From Holacanthus passer (lineage: Eukaryota > Chordata > Actinopteri > Pomacanthidae), in NCBI GenBank assembly GCA_025331565.1, contig JAFREQ010000157.1, positions 868,001 to 932,000 on the forward strand: a DNA stretch of 64,000 nucleotides, read 5' to 3'. Under the pieces are notes generated by a model. The model saw only the letters and a list, made by a program, of their open reading frames with translations. It ran no database searches and had not been told where the DNA came from. The number at the start of each line of letters is the position of its first letter. The first letter of the stretch is position 1. Made by a program: the position numbers and the translations under genes. Below are positions 37,945-49,920 of the stretch, one piece after another.

Positions 37945-38948
37945 AAAACAATCACACCACAAGGTCCATTTGATAGCTCTTCTGGAGCTTTCCCTCGTAT
38001 CGGATCTTCCTCAGCAGATGGAGTTTGCGTGGTTTTCATGGAATGGAAGCTGCTTTGATTTCCTGTTTTTTCCCTGTGCACTTTTATTTCTCATCCATGT
38101 TGTTGTCTTAGAAGTTGGGATTGAAAGTTTCTTCTTGACGTTGAGAATTCGTTAAGCTGTTCTGAAAAACAGATCTGATAATAGATTTTAAATTAGGGCA
38201 CGATTGAAGACAGCACCAGATTTGAAAAATATTGCAGTAGTTGGATGTAAAACTAGCAGATCTCAGTGTTATTGTACTTGAAAATCTCTCTGCCCGCCCA
38301 TTAGGACAGCATGAAAAATGCTAGCAAGTTGAGACAGTCACAGCAAAATTATTTGAAACCAATTTATGTCTCAATCTAAGTTCTCCCTTTATGACAAATC
38401 CCACCTGTCATCTACTCCAAGCAGGTTAAAACAAGCACCAAGAATTATTTGCAAATACTTATTCTCCTGGATCTGAATTGCAGGCGAGTAGAATTGCAAT
38501 CCTACTTGAAAGGGGAGATCAATCGTTTAACAAAATCCACTCCTGAAACAATTACTGCTTTTTTTTATAGCCCTGGACAATTGGTCCACATTTGTGAGTT
38601 CCTCCAAGAAACAATAAGATTCTGTTATGTGCCAACAAAAGAAAAATACTTGGACATCTGACAATGAATATGGAGGCGACTTCGCAGTTGCAGCGATACC
38701 ACCCGGGGTAACTATGAGTGGATATGGGCACTTTTTCCTGTTAACAACTGTTAGCACTACAGTGAAATCATTTGGGTGTAAAAGCTCAGACAAACGTTCT
38801 GTGAGCCGACAAAGTGCAGGCACCAATTAATTGTTGATGGAGCAGCTCCAGGTTTTGTCACAGATCACAGGATTTCTTGCCCACTTTCTTGAGTTGGATA
38901 TTTTCTCATTTTAACAAATAATGTTCTAACTCCCACATCATACAACCA

Positions 38949-38979
<31 letters not shown>

Positions 38980-39474
38980 ATATGTTTTTAACAAGCAAGG
39001 ATGTGTTCGAAGGCTCATTGTTAAACGACACAATCCCTCAGAGGCTCTGTTTCTATCACTGTTTGTTTATCTGAATCACATGGCCGTGTGTTTGAACAGA
39101 AATGGATTTCGGTCAATGTGCAGCGAAGACAAAACACGCCGGCCACTGTGGGTGCGACACTGGTTCCTCTTGAGGGCAAACAACGCACGGGCCTGTTGCA
39201 GTGGATGATAATTGAATGAAATAGAGATTGGATTGGAAGCACCTGTCACTGCCAGACACATCGGCAGGTTGATGACTCGTCGCCCCAGGCCCCCGGGGTC
39301 TGGCTGGTGAGAAAGAAACAGCCTGTGCTTTGCTTTCGCCTTCAAACTTTCCTGCTCTGAGTAAAGGGGTCAAAACTACACAGGACAATCATATTTTTAT
39401 TCAGCACAAACACCCATGTGCAATCTTACCTTTTTTACCCACAATCGCTGACACAAAAATGGAGGCTTTCAGTT

Positions 39475-39478
<4 letters not shown>
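37945..39478. other. Non-genic stretch with (AT)n
   Basis: No supported gene. A clean (AT)13 array lies at 38949-38974. Overlapping minus-strand frames at 39021-39388 do not look like protein. Confidence 0.5.

Positions 39479-39516
<38 letters not shown>
39479..39516 (+). repeat. (AC)n microsatellite
   Basis: An uninterrupted run of 19 AC units. Confidence 0.95.
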
Positions 39517-39518
<2 letters not shown>

Positions 39519-42500
39519 AAACTCACACAGTGAGCAAAAACAAAGGAGGGAATGGGAACCCTTTCAGTTTTAATTAGTCGTTGCTGCTGTGTTTTGGAGG
39601 CGGTGCAGGGGTCAACAGTAATTGGGTTGTTTTCATATTGAGGCATTCAGAGCAGAACGGAGGGATATGGGTCACCGCGAAGTGATCCCAGAATCCCACT
39701 GCCTGCTTTCCACCCACTCTTCCTGCCTTCCTCCTCTCCTGCTCCCCTCTTCCACCCCCATCCGCCCTGGCACCGGCACGTTAACTGGACAGACTTGTGG
39801 ATCCTGGCAGGCCCGGCAACTGGAGAGGGGCCACGGCACCACCCTCTCAGCACAGCTCCAAGTCGTTTCTCATCAAGACCAAATGGAGGAATCTGGAAAG
39901 CCCAGCCGTGCCGTTAAAGAACAGGCTTCTGGGAACATGTCTGGGAAAATAGAGGGACATGAGGACTTAGAATGAGGCGGAGGAATCGCAGTCCCTGGAA
40001 GCGATGCCAGGAATTTCTTCACCAGCAGAACCAGGAGCGCCAAAGTGTGGAGTGCCAAGGCAAACTGAGAGAAGCCAGCTTAGGAACATAGAGAGGGAGA
40101 TGATACAAATGGTAAGACGGCAGAAATGATTCAGTGAGAGTACTGCTGTGGAGGATAGACACCATCCAGATGGTCAGCTCAGTGGCTTTCAATAAATTAT
40201 TTACTGACTTCTTTCATTTCATGATGCCTGAAGCGTAAAACTTTATCTTTACTTAATATTCATGGATCAAATGTGAAGAATGACTCTTCTTATGAACACT
40301 TGTTTTGTGACAATTGCATCACATTAATATAGAAAGTTAGCATAAATTACACGCAACTGCATAATGAATGTGCACAGCCTCTCCAAGCGATGAAGTGCCT
40401 TTAAGGGGTAATACAATACAGCAGGACAATAGCGGTGGAGTTTTCCAAGCTGATTGCACTAGGTTGGAGTGCCATCAAAATGATGCTGGAAGGACCACTT
40501 CCTGACAGACACGCATTAAGATGAAATGGCCTTGAAGGAGTCGGATATTGCAAGGCTGGTCCTGATAAATTATAAAACTAAGAATCTGGCCGGTTTAGGT
40601 CTCTGCAGGGTTACCTCTCCTGTACAGTAGGTTATTGCAATTTGTCTTTTTATATGTATTCTTCATGGACTTGTCGTTTTGGGGGTTTTACTGAAAAATA
40701 CCCAGATTTCTTCAAAAGGAGCAGATTGGTTAAAAATGATACCAGGATTTTATGTCCCTGCAGCTAGAAGTCGCTCTCCAGAGTATTTCACAGTAAACAA
40801 CCTTTTGACAAGACAAATTTGGAAATCTGCGGGAAACTGAAGGTGAAGATAGAAATAGAAGAAAATGCGTACGAGTTGCTAATTGAGTGTTTGTATTAAT
40901 TTCTTCCCAGAACAGCGATTATACAATCACAGCTTACAAATCATCACTAGGAACAACAAACCTGCCAAGCTCGGGCTTTCTCCACATATTGCAGTAGTGT
41001 GCGTGGGATTCTAGTAAGAAAAATGCTGGATGGTGCTAATTGTTAGTGGCTCTGTCCTGTCTTGGATTTGGGAAAGTTTACCTGAGATAAGCTTTCCAAA
41101 TATGCCCTCCTCAAATCATTTTCTCATGTATAATTGAGACATATTGTCTCGGGTCATGAATCATAAATCTAACCTTTTAGTTTTTGTCTCAGCAAAAATT
41201 AGACATTAGAACAGAGTTATGTTAGAATGAAATAACAGGTTGCATTTCTTCTTGTACTGTACTGTAATACAAAGGCTAAATGGCTTTGCCCTGCAACACA
41301 AGAACACTGCTGTTTCTTTATTTACAAGTCTTCTTCATGGATCAACAACCAGCCAGGATGTTGACTTTTTGCTAAAGACCTGTAGCTTTAGCCTCTTCAT
41401 TACATAGTGCTGCGTTACCATAAAATGCAGCCATCAAATTCATATAAATTTTACAGGCCAAGCCACGGCCAGCAAAGAGACATACATCATACAACATACA
41501 TCTAGCGGATATAGCTTTATAGCAGATATATTTTTATATTGATAATATTGCACTTATATTTGCCAGGTGGCCAGAAACATGACTTCAAATGAATGTTCCG
41601 TTGGATTAATTGATATTAGTTTAAGTATAGTAAAAAGTGTTTGGAGAACATGCATGTAATGAGCAGAAGAGTGAGACTTCTTATATCCTTTGTGGGTTTC
41701 TCACTTTCATCCAACACATGGAGTTAACGTTAATTTGCTCACTACATACAACTGATGAGATCTGATAGCTACAGTTCAGTCTGTAAAATCAACTGTCACC
41801 AGCTAGAAATGAGACGCTGCTTTTGTCTGAAGTGAAGGACCAATTGTTTCAAAAATTACAACTGATTTTTGCAGTAAATCTGCCTCTGATATCATTATAA
41901 TCTGCATATGTGGAGTGTTAGAGTGAAAAACTTGGCAGGCGTAGCACGAGTACCTAAGAGGGGGTGGGGCTACAAGAAGGGTCAATTATGTACCAATCAG
42001 CAGCTCCTTCAAAGCAAGCTAGAAAAAGAAATGGCTGAACTACAGAGAGGCTGTGCTGCAAATGATCCTTAGAAAATCAGATTTTCACCAGGCTTTTTGC
42101 ACAATTAATTGAATTACTGATTTTCAACTGCACCAGAAAGAATCCTGGACCTGTGTTTGAATAATAAAGACTGAAAATCACGACCCCTTTCCAGAGGTTC
42201 ACTTGTACATAACACTCCACACATGCTGCATCCAATTCCAGGAAACAGGTTTTGTCAGAGCATAGCAGTCCTTCTTGCCGTCTTGCATGTGGAAAACATG
42301 CGTCAGTCCGTGCCAGGGATTTAACATCTTAACATCTTTCTACTTACTGGTCCTCTTCTCTAATTCAAAGCCAAATCGCCACCGCAGTATCCTCACAACT
42401 CTCAGCAGCATTGGCATTCCCTCTCCCGCCTGCTTTATTTCCCTTCCAGCATACACATCAAATTATTTGGAATATTATGTCTGCAGAAAGCCACCCAAAG

Positions 42501-45500
42501 AAAACCCTGATGCAGCCCTACAGATCTCACTTTCAGGGGAAACGGAGAGAAACCAGAGGAGCATGAGCGATTTTCGCATTCTGCCGCAGCTCGCGCTTTG
42601 CATCGTCATTAGTGTGATTAATTTTCCCTCCAGTCCTGCGGTCCTCATTGGTGATTCCCCTCCAACTTTGGCCGCGCTCCACAGATGTGACAAATGTGTT
42701 CCCATGGAAACAGACCTGTCATGCCATTGTCACCGCTGGTCTGTCAAATGAAATCCAGCTCTGCCAGAGAGGAACCAGCTGGTGACCTGACATATCTCAC
42801 ATCAGTACAACACTGTGACTTTTGACAACCAAGTTGCTTTTAAACTGCGTGTGAGCTCTTGCTGTCATTGTTAGACACATGCACAAAACAGTTTCTTTTG
42901 GTCTCTTTGTGTCTCAGCCTCCCTTTTCCTGCTTTGTCTCTGTCTATCTCTCATCATACATCACTCTTTTTCTTTCCCCTCCTATGGTTTGTCTTCTACA
43001 AAGGCTCAGCACATCTCAGTTTGATGACACAGACCAGTTGAAATACAGCTGCCTTAAGGGGAGGAAAAAACTTTTTCTATCCTATTCGGTCAGAATGGTC
43101 TGGAAATGAGTTTGCTCACATGGCTCAAAGAGACTGGAAAGTTCCCAGTGATCAGAAAGAAGTGGAACACGGTTATGACACACAGATAAATCTTTCACTT
43201 TGTTGGAATTGTCTAACCCCACCGGGGGGAAAAAAGTAATTCTCTTACAATTGAGTCACTGTGGCAGCTACAGGTATTAATTATAGAGGATGTGTAATTC
43301 ACAAAGTTATGTACTATAATTTACACCTTTTTCCCTCATAATGTGGCTGAATAATATTATTTCAGACTATAAAACAAATCAGTACACTTATGGGGGAAAG
43401 TAATTTTCGTGTTGGTACACTAAAATGTTGCTGTATTAAACCAACATTACCTGGAGGTGGTGGTTTGAGAGGAACAATGAGTCATTTGAAAAAAAAAAAA
43501 CACCTTTACAAGTAAACTGCTTATAAAGAGCTCAAATGCACCCACACTTTTATTTTTCCTTTCTGTGGTATAAGTCCTAACCTCAGTGGCAATTAATTCC
43601 CTCACAGAAGCTGATTTAATCAATATTTATTTAATGTGAAAGGAGTTATTCACAGTGACAAAGCTAGAGATAATTATCCCCGTACTCTGCAGTTCTCATC
43701 AGCTCTGGAGCGTTTTAGCACCTTTCAGCATGTTGTTTTGGTTTGGTTCATACTCATGACTCTCATCGACCTTGTTTCCAGCAGCCACGACCAACAGAGA
43801 GACAAAGTTAGCAAATAACTAGTGAACGTAAGTAGCGTAAATAGTTGGATTTAGTATCCAAAAAAAGTCTGTTGCTTCTAAATACTTTAGTATCAGGTAA
43901 ATATGATCCCTGTGTTTTTGAACAGATAGCAAGTAATACTTGGTCTGATACATTTAGGGAGTACTGATCAAACCAGCTGAACACAAAGCAAATGTTGGAG
44001 GAGGTCACAGTTTTTATAAAAGAACAAATAGAACAAAGTTGTTCTACGGGTGACACAAACTGAGAAGAAGACACAAGTTGAAAGTGTTTCAGCTTCAAAT
44101 TCCTGCTTGACAGCGTACGACTCATGAATGTACAGAAACAGGAGGAAAAAGGAAGCGATTCAGAGGAAAACATTTCATTTCTGGCCAGAGCTTTTCCCAC
44201 ATACACACAGAGGGACATCGCATACAGAGAAAGTACATACGTTGATCACTGCTGTAGCTAACAAGCTTGTACATATGGTAAATAAACGCAGACAGAATCA
44301 ACAAAAACATTTTGCCGGTGTTTTGATCCCCAGCATTAGTGTGCACAGAACGGTGCAGGCAGAGTTGTTTAAACAGTCTCTAAAGTTCAGGTTTGTCCAC
44401 AAATACATGGCCTGGTAATGTGACAGTGTAATGAAAGCAGCAGCAGTAGTTTGGTTTTGAGACACTTCTACCGAGCAGGTACGGCATGTTGATTAAGCTG
44501 CTGTATTTTCTGACTTGATCACAGCAGTAGGCAGCCGTAAACACTAAAGAATGCCTGTCGTGATATGAACACCTCTTTCCATCTGCTGCTGTTTTAATCA
44601 GTCTTATTGTGCAGCGTGTGTAGGCTGTTTATCTGTGGCTAACTGAGTCTTCCCACAGCTCAGCGCAGCTCAGTGCATCCAACATGTCGACCTCAGTCCC
44701 TCCGCGTCTTAATCTAACCCTCAGTAAACGCTCCCCCGGATTAGACATGGCTCTCAACATACGTGTCTTTGCTTCCACAGGGCGGGAGGAGGCGAATCAA
44801 TAGTCTCACAGAAGCTGTCTTTGGATTTTATGAATAAAGGATCTGTTGAAGTGTGTGTGTGATTGTGAGAGAGAAAGGAGGGAGGAGGAGGGTCAAATTT
44901 GCTGTGAAATTTCTTTCACCTTCCAAATACAGTAAGAGAATGCATAGACCAGCTTCACTTTCCGTGTTAGCGTCTTTTTCAAAGAAACAAATATTGACGA
45001 TAGAATTACATAACGCTTCCTCTTCCTCGCCCTGGCTCTCTGTTATCTTTTGCTCTTTTCCCAAAACAGTTCATTAAAAAGTACAAAAGTGGAAGACAGT
45101 AATTTCTTCAACCAAACCAAAAGGGTACTGACATTGTTGAAATCCCACTTTTTATTGTAATGCGTGTGCCGTATGTGCTGGCTTACATCTGCCAGACTGC
45201 TGCTCTGCTACGTGATGAATTGATTAGGAATATCTACCATGAATTATTAATGAGACGTATTTAGAGGATTGTTCATATCTGAGGGGTCACAAAGCTCAAG
45301 AAATGGTTTGACAAATAATCACGTGGCAAATTTAAATAAGTGTCTTTAATTTCGCTGCAGTGTGAGGAGACAATTGACTCCAGTGGCTGCGGAACTAACA
45401 AATTCAGGCTGATGTTAATCTTTATACGATGCATAAAATTAGAGAAAATAATAATGCACAGATGCAAATCATGCATCATAAATGATTGCTTTTCTGGTCT

Positions 45501-47749
45501 ATATTGCCTCATGGTGATGACTAAGCTGAAGGTCGTCGTTTACACTCCATTTTACAGCCCCTGCTAGACTTGGAAAAGATAGATGCACAATGAGGGATCT
45601 GGACAGTGGCTATCAGGGCTCTGTCTGTGAACTGCTGTGGATTTGGCCACAGAGAGACGACTCAGGACATATTGCTTTGGTTAATGACTGGTGACACTCG
45701 CAAGATTTGTGATCTTTGAAGGTCGTGCCCCTGCTGAAGTCACACAAGGAGGGGAATAAGTCGCGGGCTGATCCCTGCTGAAAGCTGCAGGAATGGACTT
45801 TGTCGTGATTCATCTCTGTCTCATCGCTCCTGCTGCTGGGAGCTTCCATGGACGGCCGCTCTCTGTGACACTTTCTTCACTGGCCAGCTCTCAGCCTGTG
45901 ACAGGAGCCATGTGCTGAAATGTAGGCAAGTGTGGTAGAAATGGAGGCACTCTGTCTTTCCCTGTACAGCTCAGACAAGCGTTTTCTAGTAAAGGGGAAG
46001 CCATAGAAAGCAATATATTATCATCCTTGTTTATTACAACATGGGATTTTTTTGTGCTTTACTACTGCACTAAATTGTTATAAAAAGATAATGTAGGTGA
46101 TATTCTATATATTTATAATATATTATTTTTCTTACTGTCACCAAAACCCTGGAAAAAACCAAAGCAGTGAAATCATCTCACTAACAAGTTTTGCCTGTGT
46201 AGCTAAAGCCTGATGCATCCTCTGCGCTCTAGACCTTCATTACTGTCCAAAAACTCATCAGTGAGCCACAACATTGCACTGTTTATGTATATTTATTTAT
46301 ATTAAATTGTTGCTTTTGGTCTTTTCATATGATTTGTTGACAGCAAGAAAATATTAAAGCCAGCCTGTTAGAAACAGTAAGCAACACAAGCAGTCAGAGG
46401 ATCATGCAGGTTTTCTTATTTGTAAAAGAAAATGGTGAAATTACCACCCAAACAGCCTGTTGTAAAGTCTGTCACAGTTTTCATCATAATTCAGTTTTGA
46501 CCTAAAAATGCTTACCATAGTTGTGTGCACACAGTTTTACCTATACAATGAGGGATTATTACCATCATTTCTAGGTGCACTCGCTTCAGGCTTTTCCTCC
46601 AAAATATAGTGGTTAAGATAATTTGGCTAAACTGTTTGTGCCTCATTTATGACCCCTCTGCCACTATGTTTTCAGATTTGGTCACAACAACAAGGACTGA
46701 AAATAAGACCTAAGGTGTAACAAGCATCGGGCATGTACAGCACAGGGTGGAAATCATAATATATGACAGCCAGTTCTCATTTGCAATATTCCAGCACAGA
46801 CAGAAAATATCTGTCTTTCTAATACACGCTCATGCACAGTAAATGCATTAAGATTCATGAAAGGATTCAGAAGTATTAACCATGGAGGATTTAAACACCC
46901 TATCTCCTGTGTGCTTTGTCTTCATTAACCCAAAGATCAATATGTCATTGGCTCAATTACGGCAGACATTGATGACATTGAGCCCGCCATCCTATTTGTT
47001 CCAAGTCACTTCATCCCACCCTTAACCCCAGCGGTGGGCCGTTCACATACAGTAGTGATTCTGATTTTCCAAGACCCCAACCATCCTGTGTGTCGCTTCC
47101 TGCAGGATAATTTTCATAATAGTGTTTGTGTAGTAAACAGAGCTTGTTATGAGTGTGTGTGCAAAGCTCATGCCCCGTGGGAGAGGGGTTATCTAATGGA
47201 TGTTAAAGTATGGCAAAAGGAATACCTAAATATCAAGTAGAAAAAACGGTTACTGTGCAGGAAGTAACTCAGCAAATGCAGCCTGATACTGCTGAGGCTT
47301 TAGCTAATATTAACTAAGCTGATAAATTCAGAGCAGTTAACGTTCCCTCAGTCCAACAAATGCTTCTACAAGCACCTTGATGTCACGTTAATTCAGAGCC
47401 TAGAAAGTGGTGCTTTGTTATCCAAGCAATTTCAAATGTACACGTTTTTTTTTAGTCGGGAAGGTTGGTCTTGGTTGAAGAAGACTTCTATAGAAAATAC
47501 ATCAAAAGACAAATCACAATAAAGGTCACGCTCTGTTCTTTTTATTGCAGCTTTTTGGGCAATTTCATGTATTCCAAAGGTTTTTTTTTCCCCAACATAC
47601 AGCCGTTTCAGCCCAGTTCCATAAAGAACCATTTCCAAAGGGCTTTACATTACCCCACTGAGTTTTTCAATTTCATCATACACAGACAGAGAGAGAAAGG
47701 CTCTGATGTAGGATCACAAAAGTGCAGACTGGTGCTCCTTGTGAAATAC
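39517..47749. other. Non-genic stretch, mainly unique sequence
   Basis: No supported gene in 8 kb. The frame at 39622-39975 (+) and the pair at 42275-42751 (+) and 42475-42705 (-) have no recognisable motif. Blocks at 42540-42760 and 45340-45560 look like conserved non-coding DNA; the second contains an octamer ATGCAAAT at 45462-45469. A 12-base A-run occurs near 43490. No mobile element was recognised. Confidence 0.4.
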
Positions 47750-47887
47750 TGGCTTTAGCTGTTCTCTGCTCATCCAGCGCGTTCCTCGAGCTGCTCTTCA
47801 TCTGGAGGGACGACCGCACGAACGGAGGCGGTTCGGGCTTGTGTGACAAAGAGCCAGTCGTTTCCTGGTCAGAGCCGAGAGGAGCAG
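47750..47887. other. Exon-like GC-rich segment, strand undecided
   Basis: On the + strand a pyrimidine-rich acceptor ending in CATCCAG (47777) and a donor after GGAGCAG (47887) enclose 110 bases with one open frame. On the minus strand an acceptor before 47864 and a weaker GTATTT donor after 47750 enclose 115 bases that are also open. Both reading frames survive because this patch is GC-rich with several CpGs, so neither is compelling. The minus-strand frame would join in phase to the segment at 49057-49194. It could equally be a conserved non-coding element. Confidence 0.25.
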
Positions 47888-48938
47888 GTGTCATGAAGCT
47901 GTGTTTAATAGGATCTCCCCAAGCCTCTTAGACATATTCCATGACTCCAGAGCTGTGTCCCACTTTCTGGATCATATTACTCCTCATATCCTGTCTGTTT
48001 TGTTGCAGTGTGGCGAACCAGCCAGTAAATTGCAGTAAACTGTCATATCTGCTACTCCTTATTTGCTCTAATAGCACTGTGATCTGTATTGCTTTTGAGT
48101 AATGCTTTTAATAAGTATGTTGAGAAATATTTGACTGTAATGTTATGCATTGAAAGCAGAGAGGTCAGGTGTCTGCAGCAATCAAACAACAGCCTTTTTA
48201 TATGCTTATTTTGCTCTGCTTAACGGATTTATTCAGTAACCACTTTATGTTTTAAATATACTTAATTAAAGGTCTAACACTTTTCAAGGCAAACACCTCC
48301 CACTCGTTCTGGTGACCTGCTTTTCATCCTTCATTTTAAAATACAAGCAGTGAGAGAGACCTGACTGCCATACATAAACAACAACAAAAGATGGACATGC
48401 CATTCCCAGGGCAGGACCTTAAGTGACAAACAAACGTACACAAAGACACATATGTCTGCCCAGCTCGTGACCTGCTCAGACAGCCTGGCACACCACAGCG
48501 TCTGTCCATTGTATGATCAGCTGCTCATTACAAAGCCTCTTGACAGCTTTTGTCTTTATTTAGTTCTGTCACCTAGCTGGCTGTGGGTCAGCTCTGGCTT
48601 GCAAAAGGGCTTATTTCCTTACTTAGGTTGCCACAGCTTACGTCCCTGGAGAGACGAGGGCAGTCGTAGACTTTATGTCTTCGTCACTCAGCAGACCGGC
48701 CACTGTGTCTGGGTGCCTGGGCTGCTTTGTTGTCAGTTGTGGCGGTGAGACACAGATCAAGGTTTGGCTTTGGTTAAATTTAGATTTGAAAAGGCACTGT
48801 GCATTTTCTTTTCAAAGAGCTTCACAAGGCCAGAGTGGACACTACAAAGCAGTGTAACATCTTCACAAGGCACCAGCAGGAGTTCTGGTTCAGTTCTAAA
48901 AACTAGAAGACACTCAAAAAGTTTTAGAGCAATTTCAA
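47888..48938. other. Non-genic stretch
   Basis: No supported gene or recognised repeat. The + strand frame at 48452-48748 has no motif and overlaps another frame. Confidence 0.45.
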
Positions 48939-48967
48939 ATGAATAGTTTGAAATTTTGGGAAAAACA
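48939..48967 (+). repeat. Left-end fragment of TIR element
   Basis: 'atgaatagtttgaaatttt' then 'gggaaaaac' matches the left end of the MITE-like element at 17190-17601. Only about 30 bases remain. Confidence 0.45.
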
Positions 48968-49056
48968 TTCCAATGAGAACATTCATACCCAGAGGTGCAC
49001 ACAACTTTTTCAGTCAGGTGCTCAGATGAGTACAGGAGATGATGTTTGGTACTCAC

Positions 49057-49194
49057 TTTCATACATAACATGGTCTTAATAAACGATTCCTCGCTGTCCT
49101 CCTCAGTGTCTCCCTCGTCGTCCTCCGCCCCAGCTCCCTGCGTGGTAGATGATGAAGATGCATCTCCCAGTCCCTGGCTGAGCCTCGCACAGAC
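49057..49194 (-). CDS. Candidate internal coding exon (acidic, unrecognised)
   Basis: On the minus strand a plausible acceptor (branch-like CTAAC, then CTGCTCAG, ending at 49195) and a near-consensus donor (GTGAGT at 49056-49051) enclose exactly 138 bases. The frame that starts in phase 0 is open for all 46 codons and ends in phase 0; an in-frame TAA lies just upstream of the acceptor. The product would be serine/threonine-rich, then strongly acidic (residues 24-37 are mostly Asp and Glu), then end in a short hydrophobic/Cys-Met stretch. Third positions in the acidic part are mostly G or C, as in fish genes. I do not recognise the protein. Against it: it is isolated, short, of low complexity, and lies between two fragments of one transposon. 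It could be chance. Confidence 0.3.
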
Positions 49195-49784
49195 CTGAGC
49201 AGGTTAGTCAGCACCTTGTTCAGTCAACCCAAGCAGTCCGAGGTAAACTCTCCATTATTGGACGAAATATAAACTGCTTGCTCCTCCTTTTGTCCTCTGA
49301 TCTGTCAAAGAGCAGCCCCCAAATTTCAGTCGACCGTCACTTTGCTCTGAACTCCCCTCTGATAGTTTGTGCAGTGCTCTGTTCCCCCTTTATGTGAATG
49401 ATATTTGCCTCCGACATTCACTCCCAGCCGCTTCAATGAAAGCAACTCCTCAGCATAGAAAGACACAGGTGTGTGTTTAGCCTTGTGAAATGCCAGGAGA
49501 GAAACATTACACTGAGCTTGTTGTTGCTCTTCATTCAGCTTGTTTTGCCATTTAGCAAGTGGCTGACTGGACTTTCCACTTGACGAGTTTGTTTGTTAGC
49601 AGTAGCTTGTGCCAAATTCATGTGCTCTTCACTCTTTTTTCATGTTTATCAAATAATGGATGATTGAAATTCTTGGAGCACCTGTTTCATCTGCTGGATG
49701 CAGATGCGAACAACCTATCTTGCATTTCAGTGCAGTCATTAGTAGTATGGAGCCAGAGCCCAGAGGTGATTAGCTTATTTAGAA
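49195..49784. other. Non-genic stretch
   Basis: No recognised gene or repeat. If the segment at 49057-49194 is an exon, this would be its upstream intron. Confidence 0.4.
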
Positions 49785-49920
49785 TAAAAGACAGTTAGCC
49801 TGGTTCTGTCCAGAGTTAAAGAATATGCCTACAAACAGCTCTTAAGTTCAGTAATTAACAGGTTGTATCTCATTTGTTTAATCCGTACACAAACAGGAAT
49901 ATGGAAGTGAGAGATTGTGG
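49785..49920 (+). repeat. Internal fragment of TIR element
   Basis: 'gttagcctggttctgtccag', 'agtaattaacaggttgtatc' and 'tcatttgtttaatccgtaca' follow the internal order of the same fish MITE family as 17190-17601. The left-end fragment in the same orientation lies about 820 bases upstream (48939-48967). Its right terminus is not visible. Confidence 0.55.

Noticed and set aside
39622..39975. 117-codon plus-strand open frame
   Set aside because: Hydrophilic but without motif, no splice sites defining it, and an overlapping frame on the other strand.
42275..42751. 158-codon plus-strand open frame
   Set aside because: No motif, no conserved pattern, and an overlapping open frame on the other strand; looks like a chance frame over possible conserved non-coding DNA.
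43808..44218. 136-codon minus-strand open frame
   Set aside because: Serine-rich random-looking sequence, overlapped by other frames, with no family resemblance.
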